Below, one piece after another: positions 33,800-43,469 of a stretch of 64,000 nt of DNA. This DNA is from Bacteroides xylanisolvens XB1A (lineage in GTDB: Bacteria; Bacteroidota; Bacteroidia; Bacteroidales; Bacteroidaceae). Numbering within the stretch: the stretch's first letter is position 1; each line of letters begins with the position of its first letter. The notes beneath the pieces were generated by a model. The model ran no database searches and was not told where the DNA came from. It was given only the letters and a program-made list of their open reading frames with translations. Made by a program: the position numbers and the translations under genes. The DNA is taken from NCBI RefSeq assembly GCF_000210075.1, contig NC_021017.1:2565436-2629435 (forward strand). The letters are read 5' to 3'.

Positions 33800-35371
33800 A
33801 TGATGAAATACAGAAACGTCTTATATACAACACTCATTTCAGCTCTATGCTTGGGAACAACTTCCTGTAGTGACTTTTTAGATGAAATGCCGGATAACCG
33901 AACCGAATTGACTACTGAAGAAAGTATTACTAAAGTTCTGGTATCTGCATATCCTATGACTACCAACTGCCACATAGGAGAATTTTACAGTGACAATATC
34001 GATGAAAATAGCAGAGCATACAGCTACCTTTTCCGATTAAACGAACATTTGTACCGTTGGCAACAAACGACTGAAGAAAATCAGGACTCTCCTCATGCTT
34101 TATGGAATGACTGTTATAACTCCATTGCATCAGCCAACCAAGCCTTGGCGGCTATTGAGCAGATGGGAAATCCTCAATCATTATCAGCCCAAAAAGGCGA
34201 AGCTTTGATATGCCGTGCATACAATCATTTTGTATTAGCTACCACATTCTGCAAAGCGTATGGTACAAATGGAGACAAAGACTTGGGTATACCTTACATA
34301 AAAGAACCGGAAACATCTGTAAATCCACAATACTCACGCGGAACAGTTGCTGAAGTATACGAAAATATTGCAGCCGATTTAGAAGAAGGACTGCCTTTAA
34401 TTGATGACAATATTTACTCACGGGTAAAATATCATTTTAATAAGAAGGCCGCTTATGCATTTGCAGCCCGCTTTTATCTATATTATACACAACCGGATTT
34501 TTCCAACTGTCAGAAAGTTATCAATTATGCCAATATAGTACTCGGTAATAATGCGTCCCAATATTTACGTGACTGGGCTGCATTAGGAGCTTTATCTCCC
34601 AACAAGAATATACAGCCGAACGCTTATGTAGATGCAGATAACCGTGCCAATCTAATGGTAATATCAGCAGCTTCATATTGGCCATTGGTTTCCGATCCGG
34701 GTTATGCCAACTGCGAAAGATATTGCATGAACAATATTACTGCTTCGGAAAGTTGTAAATCCGAAGGTCCATGGGGAGATCAGTCAAGTTATCATCAGAT
34801 CCCATTTTCACCCGGTGGCTCTATAAAGAACGGATTCCGCCGCTTAGTTATCTATCAGCAATTCACGTCGGGCAACAGTTGGATCGGCTACATGCTGTAT
34901 CCTGCTTTTACCACCGACGAAGCATTGCTTTGCCGAGCTGAAGCCTACACGTTACTAAAACGTTATGACGAAGCTGCCGCTGATATAGATGCCTGGCAGA
35001 AAGCCTTTACAAAAAACACCCAAACTTTGACCAAGGAGACAATCAATGATTTTTATGCCCGACTAAAATATTACACACCGGAAGCTCCGACAGTAAAAAA
35101 GGAATTGCATCCGGATTTTGTAGTAGAAAAAGGAATGCAGGAGAATCTAATACATTGTATTCTACATGCAAGACGTCTGCTAACCTTAGAAGAGGGGCTT
35201 AGATGGCAAGATATAAAACGCTATGGTATTATAATCTACCGCCGCTATTATGAAGGTTATACCTTGGTGAATATCACCGACAAGATGGACACGAATGACC
35301 CCAGACGTGCAATTCAGCTACCGGCCAGTGTCATTACAGCAGGTATGCAACCAAATCCAAGAAATGACTAA
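33800..35371 (+). CDS. SusD/RagB-type surface lipoprotein
   Basis: Lipoprotein of 523 residues, partner of the SusC-like receptor 21 bp upstream. The lipobox TTSC (Cys23) precedes DFLDEMPDNRTEL, the typical first SusD element. The TPR-like helices follow (CRAYNHFVLATTFCKAYG, EVYENIAADLEEGLPLID, HFNKKAAYAFAARFYLYYTQ). The late segment TTDEALLCRAEAYTLLKRYDEA and ILHARRLLTLEEGLRWQDIKRYG is the conserved C-terminal SusD region. The protein forms the lid of the transporter and captures its substrate. The substrate cannot be told from sequence. Confidence 0.95.
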   Translation: MMKYRNVLYTTLISALCLGTTSCSDFLDEMPDNRTELTTEESITKVLVSAYPMTTNCHIGEFYSDNIDENSRAYSYLFRLNEHLYRWQQTTEENQDSPHALWNDCYNSIASANQALAAIEQMGNPQSLSAQKGEALICRAYNHFVLATTFCKAYGTNGDKDLGIPYIKEPETSVNPQYSRGTVAEVYENIAADLEEGLPLIDDNIYSRVKYHFNKKAAYAFAARFYLYYTQPDFSNCQKVINYANIVLGNNASQYLRDWAALGALSPNKNIQPNAYVDADNRANLMVISAASYWPLVSDPGYANCERYCMNNITASESCKSEGPWGDQSSYHQIPFSPGGSIKNGFRRLVIYQQFTSGNSWIGYMLYPAFTTDEALLCRAEAYTLLKRYDEAAADIDAWQKAFTKNTQTLTKETINDFYARLKYYTPEAPTVKKELHPDFVVEKGMQENLIHCILHARRLLTLEEGLRWQDIKRYGIIIYRRYYEGYTLVNITDKMDTNDPRRAIQLPASVITAGMQPNPRND

Positions 35372-35393
35372 ATAACTTTAGGAGGAAAAAAAT

Positions 35394-36290
35394 ATGAAGA
35401 AATACATCATATATAGTTTAATCATGACATTGACCTGTGGACTGGGTGCTTGCAACAATGACGAAGACGTAGACAAAGCAAACAGCATTTTCTCCACAGA
35501 AGAAGTAGATCGTAGCCCATTCGACAAGTGGATATTAGGCAATTATACCCATCCATACAACATTGCATTAAAATATCGCATGGAAGATAACGAGAGTGAC
35601 ATGACACACATATTAGCACCTGCCGAATACAAAAAGTCTGTGGTACTGGCTAAAATTATCAAACATGTGTGGCTGGAAGCATACGATGAAGCAACAGGCA
35701 ATCCGAACTTCTTACGCCAATATATTCCTAAGACAATCCACTTTATCGGTTCCCCCGCCTATGAAGACAATGGAACTATGGTATTAGGAACAGCTGAAGG
35801 CGGCATGAAAATTACATTATACAATGTAAATGACATCAATCCCGACCAAATAGATATTAACCTGTTAAACGACTACTATTTCCAGACAATGCACCATGAG
35901 TTCGCACATATTCTGCATCAAACCAAAAATTACGATCCGGCCTTTGACCGTATTACGGAAAATGCCTACATCGGTAGCGACTGGTATATGGTGGGAGCCG
36001 ACCGCAATGCATGGCAACAAGGATTTGTCACTCCTTATGCAATGAGTGAATCACGTGAAGATTTTGTGGAGAACATCGCAGTGTATGTCACAAATACCAA
36101 AGACTACTGGAATAACATGCTGCAAAATGCCGGTGAAAACGGCCGTGCACTCATAAAGCAGAAATTCGAAATAGTCTATAGTTATATGGAACAAACCTGG
36201 GGAATCAATCTGGACGAATTACGCGAGATTGTTCTACGACGCCAGGATGACATAGCAAACGGCTATGTAGACTTAAGTATTATTGAATAA
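35394..36290 (+). CDS. Substrate-import-associated zinc metallohydrolase lipoprotein
   Basis: Lipoprotein of 298 residues (lipobox GAC, Cys20). The HExxH zinc site is HHEFAHILH, with His168, Glu169 and His172; a further ligand is probably a Glu in ESREDFVENIAVYV (around 219-226). The fold is that of the metallopeptidases found beside SusC/SusD pairs (family name TIGR04549/PF15890 from memory). It is preceded by AGGA-rich leader sequence (TTAGGAGGAAAAAA), an unusually good ribosome-binding site for Bacteroides. It probably cleaves a peptide or amide-linked substrate at the cell surface before import, suggesting that the locus handles a peptide or glycopeptide. Confidence 0.9.
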   Translation: MKKYIIYSLIMTLTCGLGACNNDEDVDKANSIFSTEEVDRSPFDKWILGNYTHPYNIALKYRMEDNESDMTHILAPAEYKKSVVLAKIIKHVWLEAYDEATGNPNFLRQYIPKTIHFIGSPAYEDNGTMVLGTAEGGMKITLYNVNDINPDQIDINLLNDYYFQTMHHEFAHILHQTKNYDPAFDRITENAYIGSDWYMVGADRNAWQQGFVTPYAMSESREDFVENIAVYVTNTKDYWNNMLQNAGENGRALIKQKFEIVYSYMEQTWGINLDELREIVLRRQDDIANGYVDLSIIE

Positions 36291-36293
36291 AAT

Positions 36294-37619
36294 ATGAAAA
36301 TTATGAAGAAATATCTATCCATATACACACTTCTGGCATTGGCCTGCATTGTTTTGCAATCTTGTCTTTTCTCCGAAGAAGAAATATTCGACGAATCATC
36401 TGCCAATAGGGCCACAGCCGATGTAATCAAATGCCAGGAGATTCTTAAAGATGTGCCGAACGGCTGGAAACTGGAATATTACATAGGAAGCAACTATTCT
36501 GCAGGTGCAGTCACTTTACTAATGAAATTTGACGGGAAGCAGGTAGAAATGGCTTCGGAAACAGGCGCAGAAAGCTATAAACCGGGAACTATAATAACCT
36601 CTCTGTATCAAGTAAAATCGGAACAAAGCACAATGCTCACTTTCGACTCATACAACCCACTGATCCATATGTTTTCAGGTCCTTTAGGCCTGAACATGAA
36701 CCTAGGAGGGGATTACGAGTTTATTATAATGAGCGCAACTCCCGACAAAGTAATTCTGCAAGGAAAAAAATACAAAAACATAATGGAGATGACGCCTATG
36801 CCCAAAGATATACCATGGCGTATTCAGATTGAAGATATCATTAACATTGAGAAAGATGCTTTTCTAAATACATACCGCATGGAGAAAGGCGGACAAGTAC
36901 TGAATTACTTTATACGCAACAATGGCACAATGGCTACATTCTCCGCTTACAGCGCCGATTATAGTAGTGCAAGAAGTTTACCCTATATCTACACAGAAAA
37001 AGGATTAAAGTTACAATCCCCGTACAATGTCAACGGACTTGAAGTCCAAAACTTCAAATGGGATAGAAAGTCCAGACTATTTGTTTGTACCGACGCAGGA
37101 GCAACTGACATCGTACTTAAAGAATATTATCCCGAAAACTATCTACAATATGAAGACTATATCGGTACCTACACTGCAACGATTGACGATTATGACGAAG
37201 GGCCAACTTCGCAATCTGTAACCATCTCTCCTAAAGTCAGAGGAGAAAGTTATACACTGAAAAGTATTGGCGGATTCAACTTCACCCTCCAGTATGACAA
37301 AGCCAGCGGAAAACTAGTTTTAGATTCACAAAGTATAAGTTCGACTTCTTCATCGTCTTATTACTTTGCGTGCGCGGCAGGTGTGGAAGGCTATGCCCAC
37401 ACAGAATTAAGTCTGCCATCACGCCTACGCAACGGATTGATAAATGTGACGACAAACAGCAACCCTTTCACTTTTTACTTTGCGGATAAAGCAAGCCAGG
37501 AAATTACATCATTGATAATCTGGGCTTATTCATCTGATGAATATTCAACCTCCGGACTAATGGGTTACTGGAGCTGGTATAACTCAATCTTAATGGTAAA
37601 AGAAAACGAAAGTAATTAA
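36294..37619 (+). CDS. DUF4302 surface lipoprotein
   Basis: Lipoprotein of 441 residues (lipobox LQSC; Cys24 from the first ATG, which may really start at the ATG three codons later). After FSEEEIFDESSANRATADV comes the DUF4302 pattern: EILKDVPNGWKLEYYIGSNY, GAVTLLMKFDGKQVEMAS and LTFDSYNPLIHMFSGP. These proteins are regular companions of zinc-metallohydrolase/SusCD loci and of unknown function. The rest is beta-rich. It follows the metallohydrolase gene by 3 bp, so it belongs to the same operon. It is probably a surface glycan- or protein-binding protein. Confidence 0.8.
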   Translation: MKIMKKYLSIYTLLALACIVLQSCLFSEEEIFDESSANRATADVIKCQEILKDVPNGWKLEYYIGSNYSAGAVTLLMKFDGKQVEMASETGAESYKPGTIITSLYQVKSEQSTMLTFDSYNPLIHMFSGPLGLNMNLGGDYEFIIMSATPDKVILQGKKYKNIMEMTPMPKDIPWRIQIEDIINIEKDAFLNTYRMEKGGQVLNYFIRNNGTMATFSAYSADYSSARSLPYIYTEKGLKLQSPYNVNGLEVQNFKWDRKSRLFVCTDAGATDIVLKEYYPENYLQYEDYIGTYTATIDDYDEGPTSQSVTISPKVRGESYTLKSIGGFNFTLQYDKASGKLVLDSQSISSTSSSSYYFACAAGVEGYAHTELSLPSRLRNGLINVTTNSNPFTFYFADKASQEITSLIIWAYSSDEYSTSGLMGYWSWYNSILMVKENESN

Positions 37620-37626
37620 TACGATT

Positions 37627-38667
37627 ATGAGAAAGCTTTTTAATATATTCTTATTTGTACTTTGCATCGTAGCAATAGCGGGATGCAATGATACGGAAAG
37701 CAGCGAATTCAAGTTAGAAATCAAAGCTGTAAATACTAATTTCCAAGCTACCGGCGGAAAAGGATACATACAACTTCAGTCAACAGGAAATATAACAGCA
37801 GATGTTGACGTCGATTGGTGTGTGCTGAAAGAAGTAAATCCTAATGAAGTGGTATTCGAAGTAAAAGAAAATACCGGGTACTCCGGTAGAAATGCTTTAT
37901 TGACAATCAGTAACGGAGTAGAGACAGAAGCATTCAACATCAATCAATCCGGAGCTGTTTTCATCTTCGGCAAAGACGAATGGATGCTCCGTACCGACAA
38001 TAAAGCAGCTACTCTGCCAATAAAACTACAAAGTTCTTTCGATTATACAATAGACATACCCGCAGAAGCTCAAGAATGGTTGTCATTTGAACAGAATGCG
38101 AAGGGAATAAATTTCAAGGTAAAAGAAAATACCTCCGGAAAAATGAGAGGAGCTATTGTCAATGTGGCAGCAAAAGACAGATCGGCTTCTTATCAGGTAA
38201 TACAATATGATGTTGACGAACTTACCGGAACCTGGCAAGGCATGTTTTCAGACGGGCAAATGAATTACGGTTTGAAAGATGTCACCATTGAAAAACAGGA
38301 AGACGGAACATACCTGCTTTCAAACATTCTAACCGGATTGCCTTATAAACTGAAAGCAAAAGCCATAGACAATTGCCTGGCTTTTGGAGCCGGTCAAAAC
38401 CTAGGAGTCTTCGAGGACAATTTATATCTCTCATTCGAAATTCTTAGCTCTGACCTATATTATGTAAAAGATCCTTCTGTAACAATCTCATTAGGCCCCG
38501 TAATGTTAACAGACGGAACATTCGTTTTCGCTTTTTCCGGAATAAAAGAGAGTGATCCTTTCGGTTTTGTTTTCCGGGTATATGAAGATGCAAAACTACA
38601 GAAGGTTATAGACAATCTGTCCATTTTTATTAACTGTATTCTATTTAAAGAAGACATAATCCAATAA
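37627..38667 (+). CDS. BACON-domain lipoprotein
   Basis: Lipoprotein of 346 residues (lipobox IAGC, Cys20). Two BACON-like beta sandwiches follow: residues 30-110 (FQATGGKGYIQL, VDWCVLKEVN, VEVKENTGYSGRNALLTIS-like block) and 115-200 (LPIKLQSSFDYTIDI, WLSFEQNAKGINFKVKENTS, AIVNVAAKDRSASYQVIQ). The C-terminal 150 residues form another beta domain (LTGTWQGMFSDGQ) with no recognised family. BACON domains occur in Bacteroides surface proteins and are thought to bind glycans or extend the protein. Operon member with 7 bp spacing. Confidence 0.85.
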   Translation: MRKLFNIFLFVLCIVAIAGCNDTESSEFKLEIKAVNTNFQATGGKGYIQLQSTGNITADVDVDWCVLKEVNPNEVVFEVKENTGYSGRNALLTISNGVETEAFNINQSGAVFIFGKDEWMLRTDNKAATLPIKLQSSFDYTIDIPAEAQEWLSFEQNAKGINFKVKENTSGKMRGAIVNVAAKDRSASYQVIQYDVDELTGTWQGMFSDGQMNYGLKDVTIEKQEDGTYLLSNILTGLPYKLKAKAIDNCLAFGAGQNLGVFEDNLYLSFEILSSDLYYVKDPSVTISLGPVMLTDGTFVFAFSGIKESDPFGFVFRVYEDAKLQKVIDNLSIFINCILFKEDIIQ

Positions 38668-38670
38668 CAT

Positions 38671-39804
38671 ATGAAAAAGATACTATTAACTAGCTTTATC
38701 GTGGCATTAGGATTACTTGGTGCAAGCTGTAAAGATGACAATAGCACAGCAGGCGGAGGAGGAGAAATACTTCCGGACCAACAGGTAAGCTGTGAGATAT
38801 TTATGCCAACTGATGGCGCAACCGTTATTATGTCAGACAAACTGATTATCAGAGGAGAAGGGACTACAAACTATGGTAAAATCATTTCTGCAGAACTGAA
38901 AGTCGGGGAAGAGATTATCACTGACATCACTTCAGTTCCATTCTATTATGAGTATACCTTCTCCAAAGATGCCGAACCGGGAGAACTGAAAATTGAGTTA
39001 GCAGTTAAAGGAGATCACGAAGGTAGTGCCTTGGCAACTATTACAGTGACAACAGAACAAGGAAACAGGCCTGCTCCCCCTCAATATGGAGAAGTGCTAA
39101 CCGATACCCGTGATGGAAATACATACAAAACCGTACAACTTGCAGACCAGTTATGGATGGCAGAAAATTTACGCTATCTACCAGAGCAACAGTTTGATGT
39201 GTCCTCAACCGAACCAAGATATTACGTAATGTTTGATAATGATGCAAAAACAGAACTTGGAAAAGGTTTCCTGAATGCATATGGAGCCTATTACAACCTA
39301 CCTGCTGCTCTACAAAACGAAACGGCTTTAGGTCCCGATGAAACACGTATAATAAAAGGAGTTTGTCCTGATGGATGGCATATTCCTTCTCAAAAAGAAT
39401 GGCAAAAATTATCTCAATATGTATTAGATTCCGGAATGGCAGCAATTATGAATGATGGTCAAGTAGATGAAACAGCCCTAGCAAAGGCTCTAGCTTCAAC
39501 AACGATGTGGATGATGCCGGAATACACAGAAATAGAACCACAGCCAACCTGGGTTGGAGTTGAGATGGAAAAGAATAATGCAACCTTATTCAATGGTCTG
39601 CCTATAGGTTTCCGTGCTTGTGCAGGCGACGAAGATTGGATGCATTCAGCCTACAGTGCGGGTTGGTGGAGTTCGACAGCGGGAGTACAAATGGGACCAG
39701 AATTTGGTATTACCGTACGTATGTGGTCAGACCTCCACACATTTGTAACCAATGCAGAATTTAATCCGGGAGTAGGACTCCCCGTTCGTTGTATCAAAGA
39801 TTAA
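38671..39804 (+). CDS. FISUMP-domain lipoprotein (first of two)
   Basis: Lipoprotein of 377 residues (lipobox GASC, Cys20). After a short linker comes an Ig-like domain (CEIFMPTDGATVIMSDKL, VPFYYEYTFS). Then a Fibrobacter succinogenes major paralogous domain (FISUMP) shows the whole signature: DGNTYKTVQLADQLWMAENL, GVCPDGWHIPSQKEWQKL, GFRACAG, and AGWWSSTAG then LPVRCIKD at the end. FISUMP proteins are secreted, probably surface-exposed, of unknown biochemical role. The tandem copy downstream and the operon setting suggest a binding protein for the imported substrate. Confidence 0.85.
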   Translation: MKKILLTSFIVALGLLGASCKDDNSTAGGGGEILPDQQVSCEIFMPTDGATVIMSDKLIIRGEGTTNYGKIISAELKVGEEIITDITSVPFYYEYTFSKDAEPGELKIELAVKGDHEGSALATITVTTEQGNRPAPPQYGEVLTDTRDGNTYKTVQLADQLWMAENLRYLPEQQFDVSSTEPRYYVMFDNDAKTELGKGFLNAYGAYYNLPAALQNETALGPDETRIIKGVCPDGWHIPSQKEWQKLSQYVLDSGMAAIMNDGQVDETALAKALASTTMWMMPEYTEIEPQPTWVGVEMEKNNATLFNGLPIGFRACAGDEDWMHSAYSAGWWSSTAGVQMGPEFGITVRMWSDLHTFVTNAEFNPGVGLPVRCIKD

Positions 39805-39839
39805 CCATATATTATTACTCACTAAATAAAAATACAATT

Positions 39840-40988
39840 ATGAAGAAGTTAGGATTCCTTTTATTTTTAGTCTTAGGACTAACGGCTTGCGGTGATGACA
39901 ACAATGATCCCGCTCCAGAACAACATGTAACATGTGCCATATCTTCTCCTACTGAAGGAGCAACGATAGACATAGCTGAAAAGATGACAATCAAAGGAGA
40001 AGCAACTGTTGACATTGGTCAAATATCGAATGTTACTCTTAAAATCGGAGACAAACAAATTTCAGAAGTAACTTCTGTTCCATTTAGTTATGAATACACA
40101 TTCGAAGCCAGTCAAGCCGTAGGAGCACTAAAAATTGAACTGACCGTCAAAGGCGATCAAGGTGCCATGGCGACAAGTGAAGTAAATGTCACACTAAAAA
40201 AGACCGAACCAACCCCAGAACCGGAAGAAGGAAAGATGATTGACCCACGGGATAATCATGAATACAAAATTGTTACAATTGGTGAACAAATATGGATGGC
40301 AGAGAACTTGGCTTATTTACCATCAGTTAGCAAACCGGAAGATGCCGCTACCAGTGATGGAGATCCGCTCTATTTTGTTTTCAACTATGATGGCAAAGAT
40401 GTAAATGCAGCTAAAGCCACGAAAGAATACAAGACATACGGAGTCTTGTATAATTGGTATGCCGCTATGAACCAAAAGAACGCAACCGGTGGAAATGCGG
40501 ATGCCATACCAAGTGGTATTCAAGGAATCTGTCCTAACGGATGGCATCTACCCAGCAAAGCAGAGTGGAAAAAACTAGAAAATTTTGTTGCAGATGAATT
40601 AGCACCAGTTGAAGGTAATGTATGGACAGATGATGAAGGAAATAAATACTCCGATAAAGACTGCAAAAACGTCTGGTCAGCATTGACAGGAAAACTGGAT
40701 GCTGACGGTTGGGGAGAATCCGGCATGATAGATGAAAATCCTGATCTCGCTAAAGGTCCACGTGACACCTATGGCTTTAATGTTATACCTGCCGGACAAT
40801 GTTATCAGAGCGGAAGTTTTGAAATGCCTAAGTCACAGAGTAGAACAGACTTTTGGAGCACAGACCAAGCTACTTACGGAGCAGGAACTGTATATTTCAG
40901 TAATATGAGTTATGGGTTAGGTTATTCTTCTGATAAAGGAGGAATACAAGTAAAACGTGGCCTTTCAGTACGTTGCGTAAAAGATTAA
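39840..40988 (+). CDS. FISUMP-domain lipoprotein (second of two)
   Basis: Lipoprotein of 382 residues from the ATG at 39840; an ATG 17 codons earlier would precede the signal peptide and overlap the previous gene. Lipobox LTAC (Cys17). The Ig-like domain (CAISSPTEGATIDIAEKM, VPFSYEYTFE) and the FISUMP domain (NHEYKIVTIGEQIWMAENL, GICPNGWHLPSKAEWKKL, DFWSTDQ, LSVRCVKD) parallel the gene before it, so the two are tandem paralogues. The insert between the GWH motif and the end is longer here and includes an aromatic block NVWSALTGKLDADGWGESGM. Last gene of the operon. Confidence 0.85.
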   Translation: MKKLGFLLFLVLGLTACGDDNNDPAPEQHVTCAISSPTEGATIDIAEKMTIKGEATVDIGQISNVTLKIGDKQISEVTSVPFSYEYTFEASQAVGALKIELTVKGDQGAMATSEVNVTLKKTEPTPEPEEGKMIDPRDNHEYKIVTIGEQIWMAENLAYLPSVSKPEDAATSDGDPLYFVFNYDGKDVNAAKATKEYKTYGVLYNWYAAMNQKNATGGNADAIPSGIQGICPNGWHLPSKAEWKKLENFVADELAPVEGNVWTDDEGNKYSDKDCKNVWSALTGKLDADGWGESGMIDENPDLAKGPRDTYGFNVIPAGQCYQSGSFEMPKSQSRTDFWSTDQATYGAGTVYFSNMSYGLGYSSDKGGIQVKRGLSVRCVKD

Positions 40989-41053
40989 CTATATTGTAGA
41001 TAAACATTTATCAATTAGTTCATTACAGAATTAATAAATTCTCTCTTAAAGAT

Positions 41054-41089
41054 AAGGGAAGTATGTCGAGAGATATGCTTCCCTTTTAA
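41054..41089 (+). terminator. Terminator of the ECF-controlled uptake operon
   Basis: A stem AAGGGAAG/CTTCCCTT (41054-41061 with 41078-41085), extended by weaker pairs, ends in a short T tract. It lies about 65 bases after the last FISUMP stop. Confidence 0.7.
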
Positions 41090-41193
41090 TATATCTTTTT
41101 ACACCTAGTTACCAACTCACTCAAACATATAATTAGTCGATATCCAATATCACGAAATAAAACAAATTCTGAATGTTCTTCCATTTTATTATA

Positions 41194-41201
41194 TATCTTT
41201 G
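41194..41201 (+). promoter_or_regulatory. -7 element of rnr
   Basis: TATCTTTG matches TAnnTTTG, about 28 bases before the rnr ATG at 41229. No clear TTTG is seen at -33. Confidence 0.5.
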
Positions 41202-41228
41202 TAACTAGATATTTTAAAAGACTACATT

Positions 41229-43385
41229 ATGGCAAAAAAGAAAGAAAAGAAAGAGAAAAAGGCCGGCAAGAGAATGAGTAAGAAAGAGCTGGCAGCACTA
41301 TTAATAGACTTTTTCCATGCCAAATCCAGCGAGACCTTGAGTATGAAATATATATTTTCGGAACTGCGTCTCACTACCCATCCGCAAAAAATGTTATGCG
41401 TCGATATATTACATGACCTTTTAGCTGACGATTATATCAGTGAAATAGAAAAAGGAAAGTTCCGCCTGAACAGTCACGGAACGGAGATGACAGGTACTTT
41501 CCAACGGAAGAGCAACGGTAAGAACTCGTTTATTCCTGAAGAAGGGGGCGACCCGATATTCGTGGCCGAACGTAATTCCGCACATGCGATGAATAACGAT
41601 AAGGTAAAGATCACCTTCTATGCCAAACGGAAGAACAGAGAGGCCGAAGGAGAAGTCATCGAAATATTGGAACGCGCCAACGATACATTCGTCGGCACAC
41701 TGGAAGTAGCTAAGTCATACGCATTCCTGGTGACAGAGAACCGTACATTAGCCAATGATATTTTCATCCCAAAAGATAAGCTGAAAGGCGGAAAGACCGG
41801 AGATAAAGCCATTGTGAAAGTAACCGAATGGCCGGACAAGGCAAAGAATCCTATCGGACAAGTAATAGATATATTAGGTCAGGCCGGTGACAATACCACA
41901 GAGATGCACGCAATTCTTGCGGAATTCGGTCTGCCGTATGTATATCCAAAAGCAGTAGAGACAGCAGCAGATAAGATTCCTGCCGAGATTTCAGCAGAAG
42001 AGATTGCCAAACGCGAAGATTTCCGTAAGGTAACAACTTTCACCATCGACCCGAAAGATGCCAAAGACTTTGACGACGCACTTTCCATCCGTAAGCTAAA
42101 GGACGGATTGTGGGAAGTAGGTGTACACATTGCCGACGTGACACATTACGTAAAAGAAGGCAGCATCATCGACAAGGAAGCAGAAAAGCGGGCAACTTCC
42201 GTTTATCTGGTAGACCGTACCATCCCGATGCTTCCCGAACGGTTGTGTAACTTCATTTGTTCACTCCGCCCGAACGAAGAAAAACTAGCTTTCTCCGTTA
42301 TCTTCGATATTACGGAAAAAGGAGAAGTCAGAGACTCACGCATCGTACATACGGTTATCAACTCCGACCGTCGCTTCACCTACGAAGAGGCACAACAAAT
42401 CATAGAAACAAAAGAAGGAGACTTCAAAGAAGAAGTACTCACATTAGATACGATTGCCAAAGCACTGCGCGAAAAACGCTTCTCTGCAGGAGCTATCAAC
42501 TTCGACCGCTACGAAGTGAAGTTCGAAATTGACGAAAAAGGAAAACCAATCAGCGTTTACTTCAAGGAGTCAAAAGATGCCAATAAACTAGTGGAAGAAT
42601 TCATGTTGCTCGCTAACAAGACCGTAGCAGAAAAGATAGGATGTGTGCCGAAGAACAAGAAAGCCAAAGTGCTTCCTTACCGTATCCACGACCTACCCGA
42701 TCCGGAGAAGTTGGAGAACTTGTCACAGTTCATCGCACGCTTCGGCTACAAAGTGCGTACAAGCGGAACGAAGACTGATATTTCAAAATCCATCAACCAT
42801 TTATTGGACGACATACACGGAAAGAAAGAAGAGAACCTGATAGAAACCGTATCCATCCGCGCCATGCAAAAAGCACGTTACTCAACCCATAACATCGGTC
42901 ACTACGGACTAGCTTTCGAATATTACACTCACTTTACTTCTCCCATCCGCCGTTTCCCGGACATGATGGTACACCGTTTGGTGACGAAGTATATGGACGG
43001 AGGACGCAGCGTATCCGAAGCTAAGTACGAAGACCTCTGCGACCACAGCTCGAACATGGAACAAATTGCAGCCAATGCCGAACGTGCTTCCATCAAATAT
43101 AAACAGGTGGAATTTATGAGCGAACGTCTGGGGCAGATTTACGACGGTGTAATCTCCGGCGTAACCGAGTGGGGACTTTATGTAGAATTGAACGAAAACA
43201 AATGTGAAGGTCTGGTCCCTGTTCGTGATCTGGATGATGACTACTACGAATTCGACGAGAAGAACTATTGTCTTCGCGGACGCCGCAAAAACAAAATATA
43301 CAGTTTGGGAGACGCTATTACTGTTCGGGTAGCTCGTGCCAATCTGGAAAAGAAACAATTGGATTTTGAATTAATAGAAAAGTAA
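41229..43385 (+). CDS. rnr: Ribonuclease R
   Basis: 3'-to-5' exoribonuclease of 718 residues. A Lys-rich N-terminus (MAKKKEKKEKKAGK) leads to a winged-helix segment, then two cold-shock domains (about 75-225). The catalytic RNB domain opens with TFTIDPKDAKDFDDALSI, carrying the Mg-binding aspartates, and continues with VGVHIADVTHYV, RATSVYLVDRTIPMLPERL and HFTSPIRRFPDMMVHRL. The S1 domain ends the protein (GVISGVTEWGLYVELNENKCEGLV). It degrades structured RNA with its own unwinding activity. Length and domain order are normal for the family; it is the sole RNB-type enzyme in the window. Confidence 0.97.
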   Translation: MAKKKEKKEKKAGKRMSKKELAALLIDFFHAKSSETLSMKYIFSELRLTTHPQKMLCVDILHDLLADDYISEIEKGKFRLNSHGTEMTGTFQRKSNGKNSFIPEEGGDPIFVAERNSAHAMNNDKVKITFYAKRKNREAEGEVIEILERANDTFVGTLEVAKSYAFLVTENRTLANDIFIPKDKLKGGKTGDKAIVKVTEWPDKAKNPIGQVIDILGQAGDNTTEMHAILAEFGLPYVYPKAVETAADKIPAEISAEEIAKREDFRKVTTFTIDPKDAKDFDDALSIRKLKDGLWEVGVHIADVTHYVKEGSIIDKEAEKRATSVYLVDRTIPMLPERLCNFICSLRPNEEKLAFSVIFDITEKGEVRDSRIVHTVINSDRRFTYEEAQQIIETKEGDFKEEVLTLDTIAKALREKRFSAGAINFDRYEVKFEIDEKGKPISVYFKESKDANKLVEEFMLLANKTVAEKIGCVPKNKKAKVLPYRIHDLPDPEKLENLSQFIARFGYKVRTSGTKTDISKSINHLLDDIHGKKEENLIETVSIRAMQKARYSTHNIGHYGLAFEYYTHFTSPIRRFPDMMVHRLVTKYMDGGRSVSEAKYEDLCDHSSNMEQIAANAERASIKYKQVEFMSERLGQIYDGVISGVTEWGLYVELNENKCEGLVPVRDLDDDYYEFDEKNYCLRGRRKNKIYSLGDAITVRVARANLEKKQLDFELIEK

Positions 43386-43390
43386 ATTCA

Positions 43391-43452
43391 CCACAGAGTA
43401 CGCTAAGAAATCAGGAAGTAAAAAGACTTCGTGTACTCCGTGTCCTCTGTGG
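43391..43452. repeat. Inverted repeat between rnr and the flavoprotein gene
   Basis: CCACAGAG (43391-43398) pairs with CTCTGTGG (43445-43452), and inside it GAGTAC (43396-43401) pairs with GTACTC (43433-43438). The block CTCCGTGTCCTCTGTGG is of a kind that recurs in Bacteroides intergenic regions. It may also shape the leader of the next gene. Confidence 0.45.
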
Positions 43453-43469
43453 TAAGCCAAACAGCCATT

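Noticed and set aside
43391..43452. Possible CRISPR-like or tandem structure after rnr
   Set aside because: It is a single pair of nested inverted repeats with no spacer-repeat periodicity. No CRISPR array is seen anywhere in the window.
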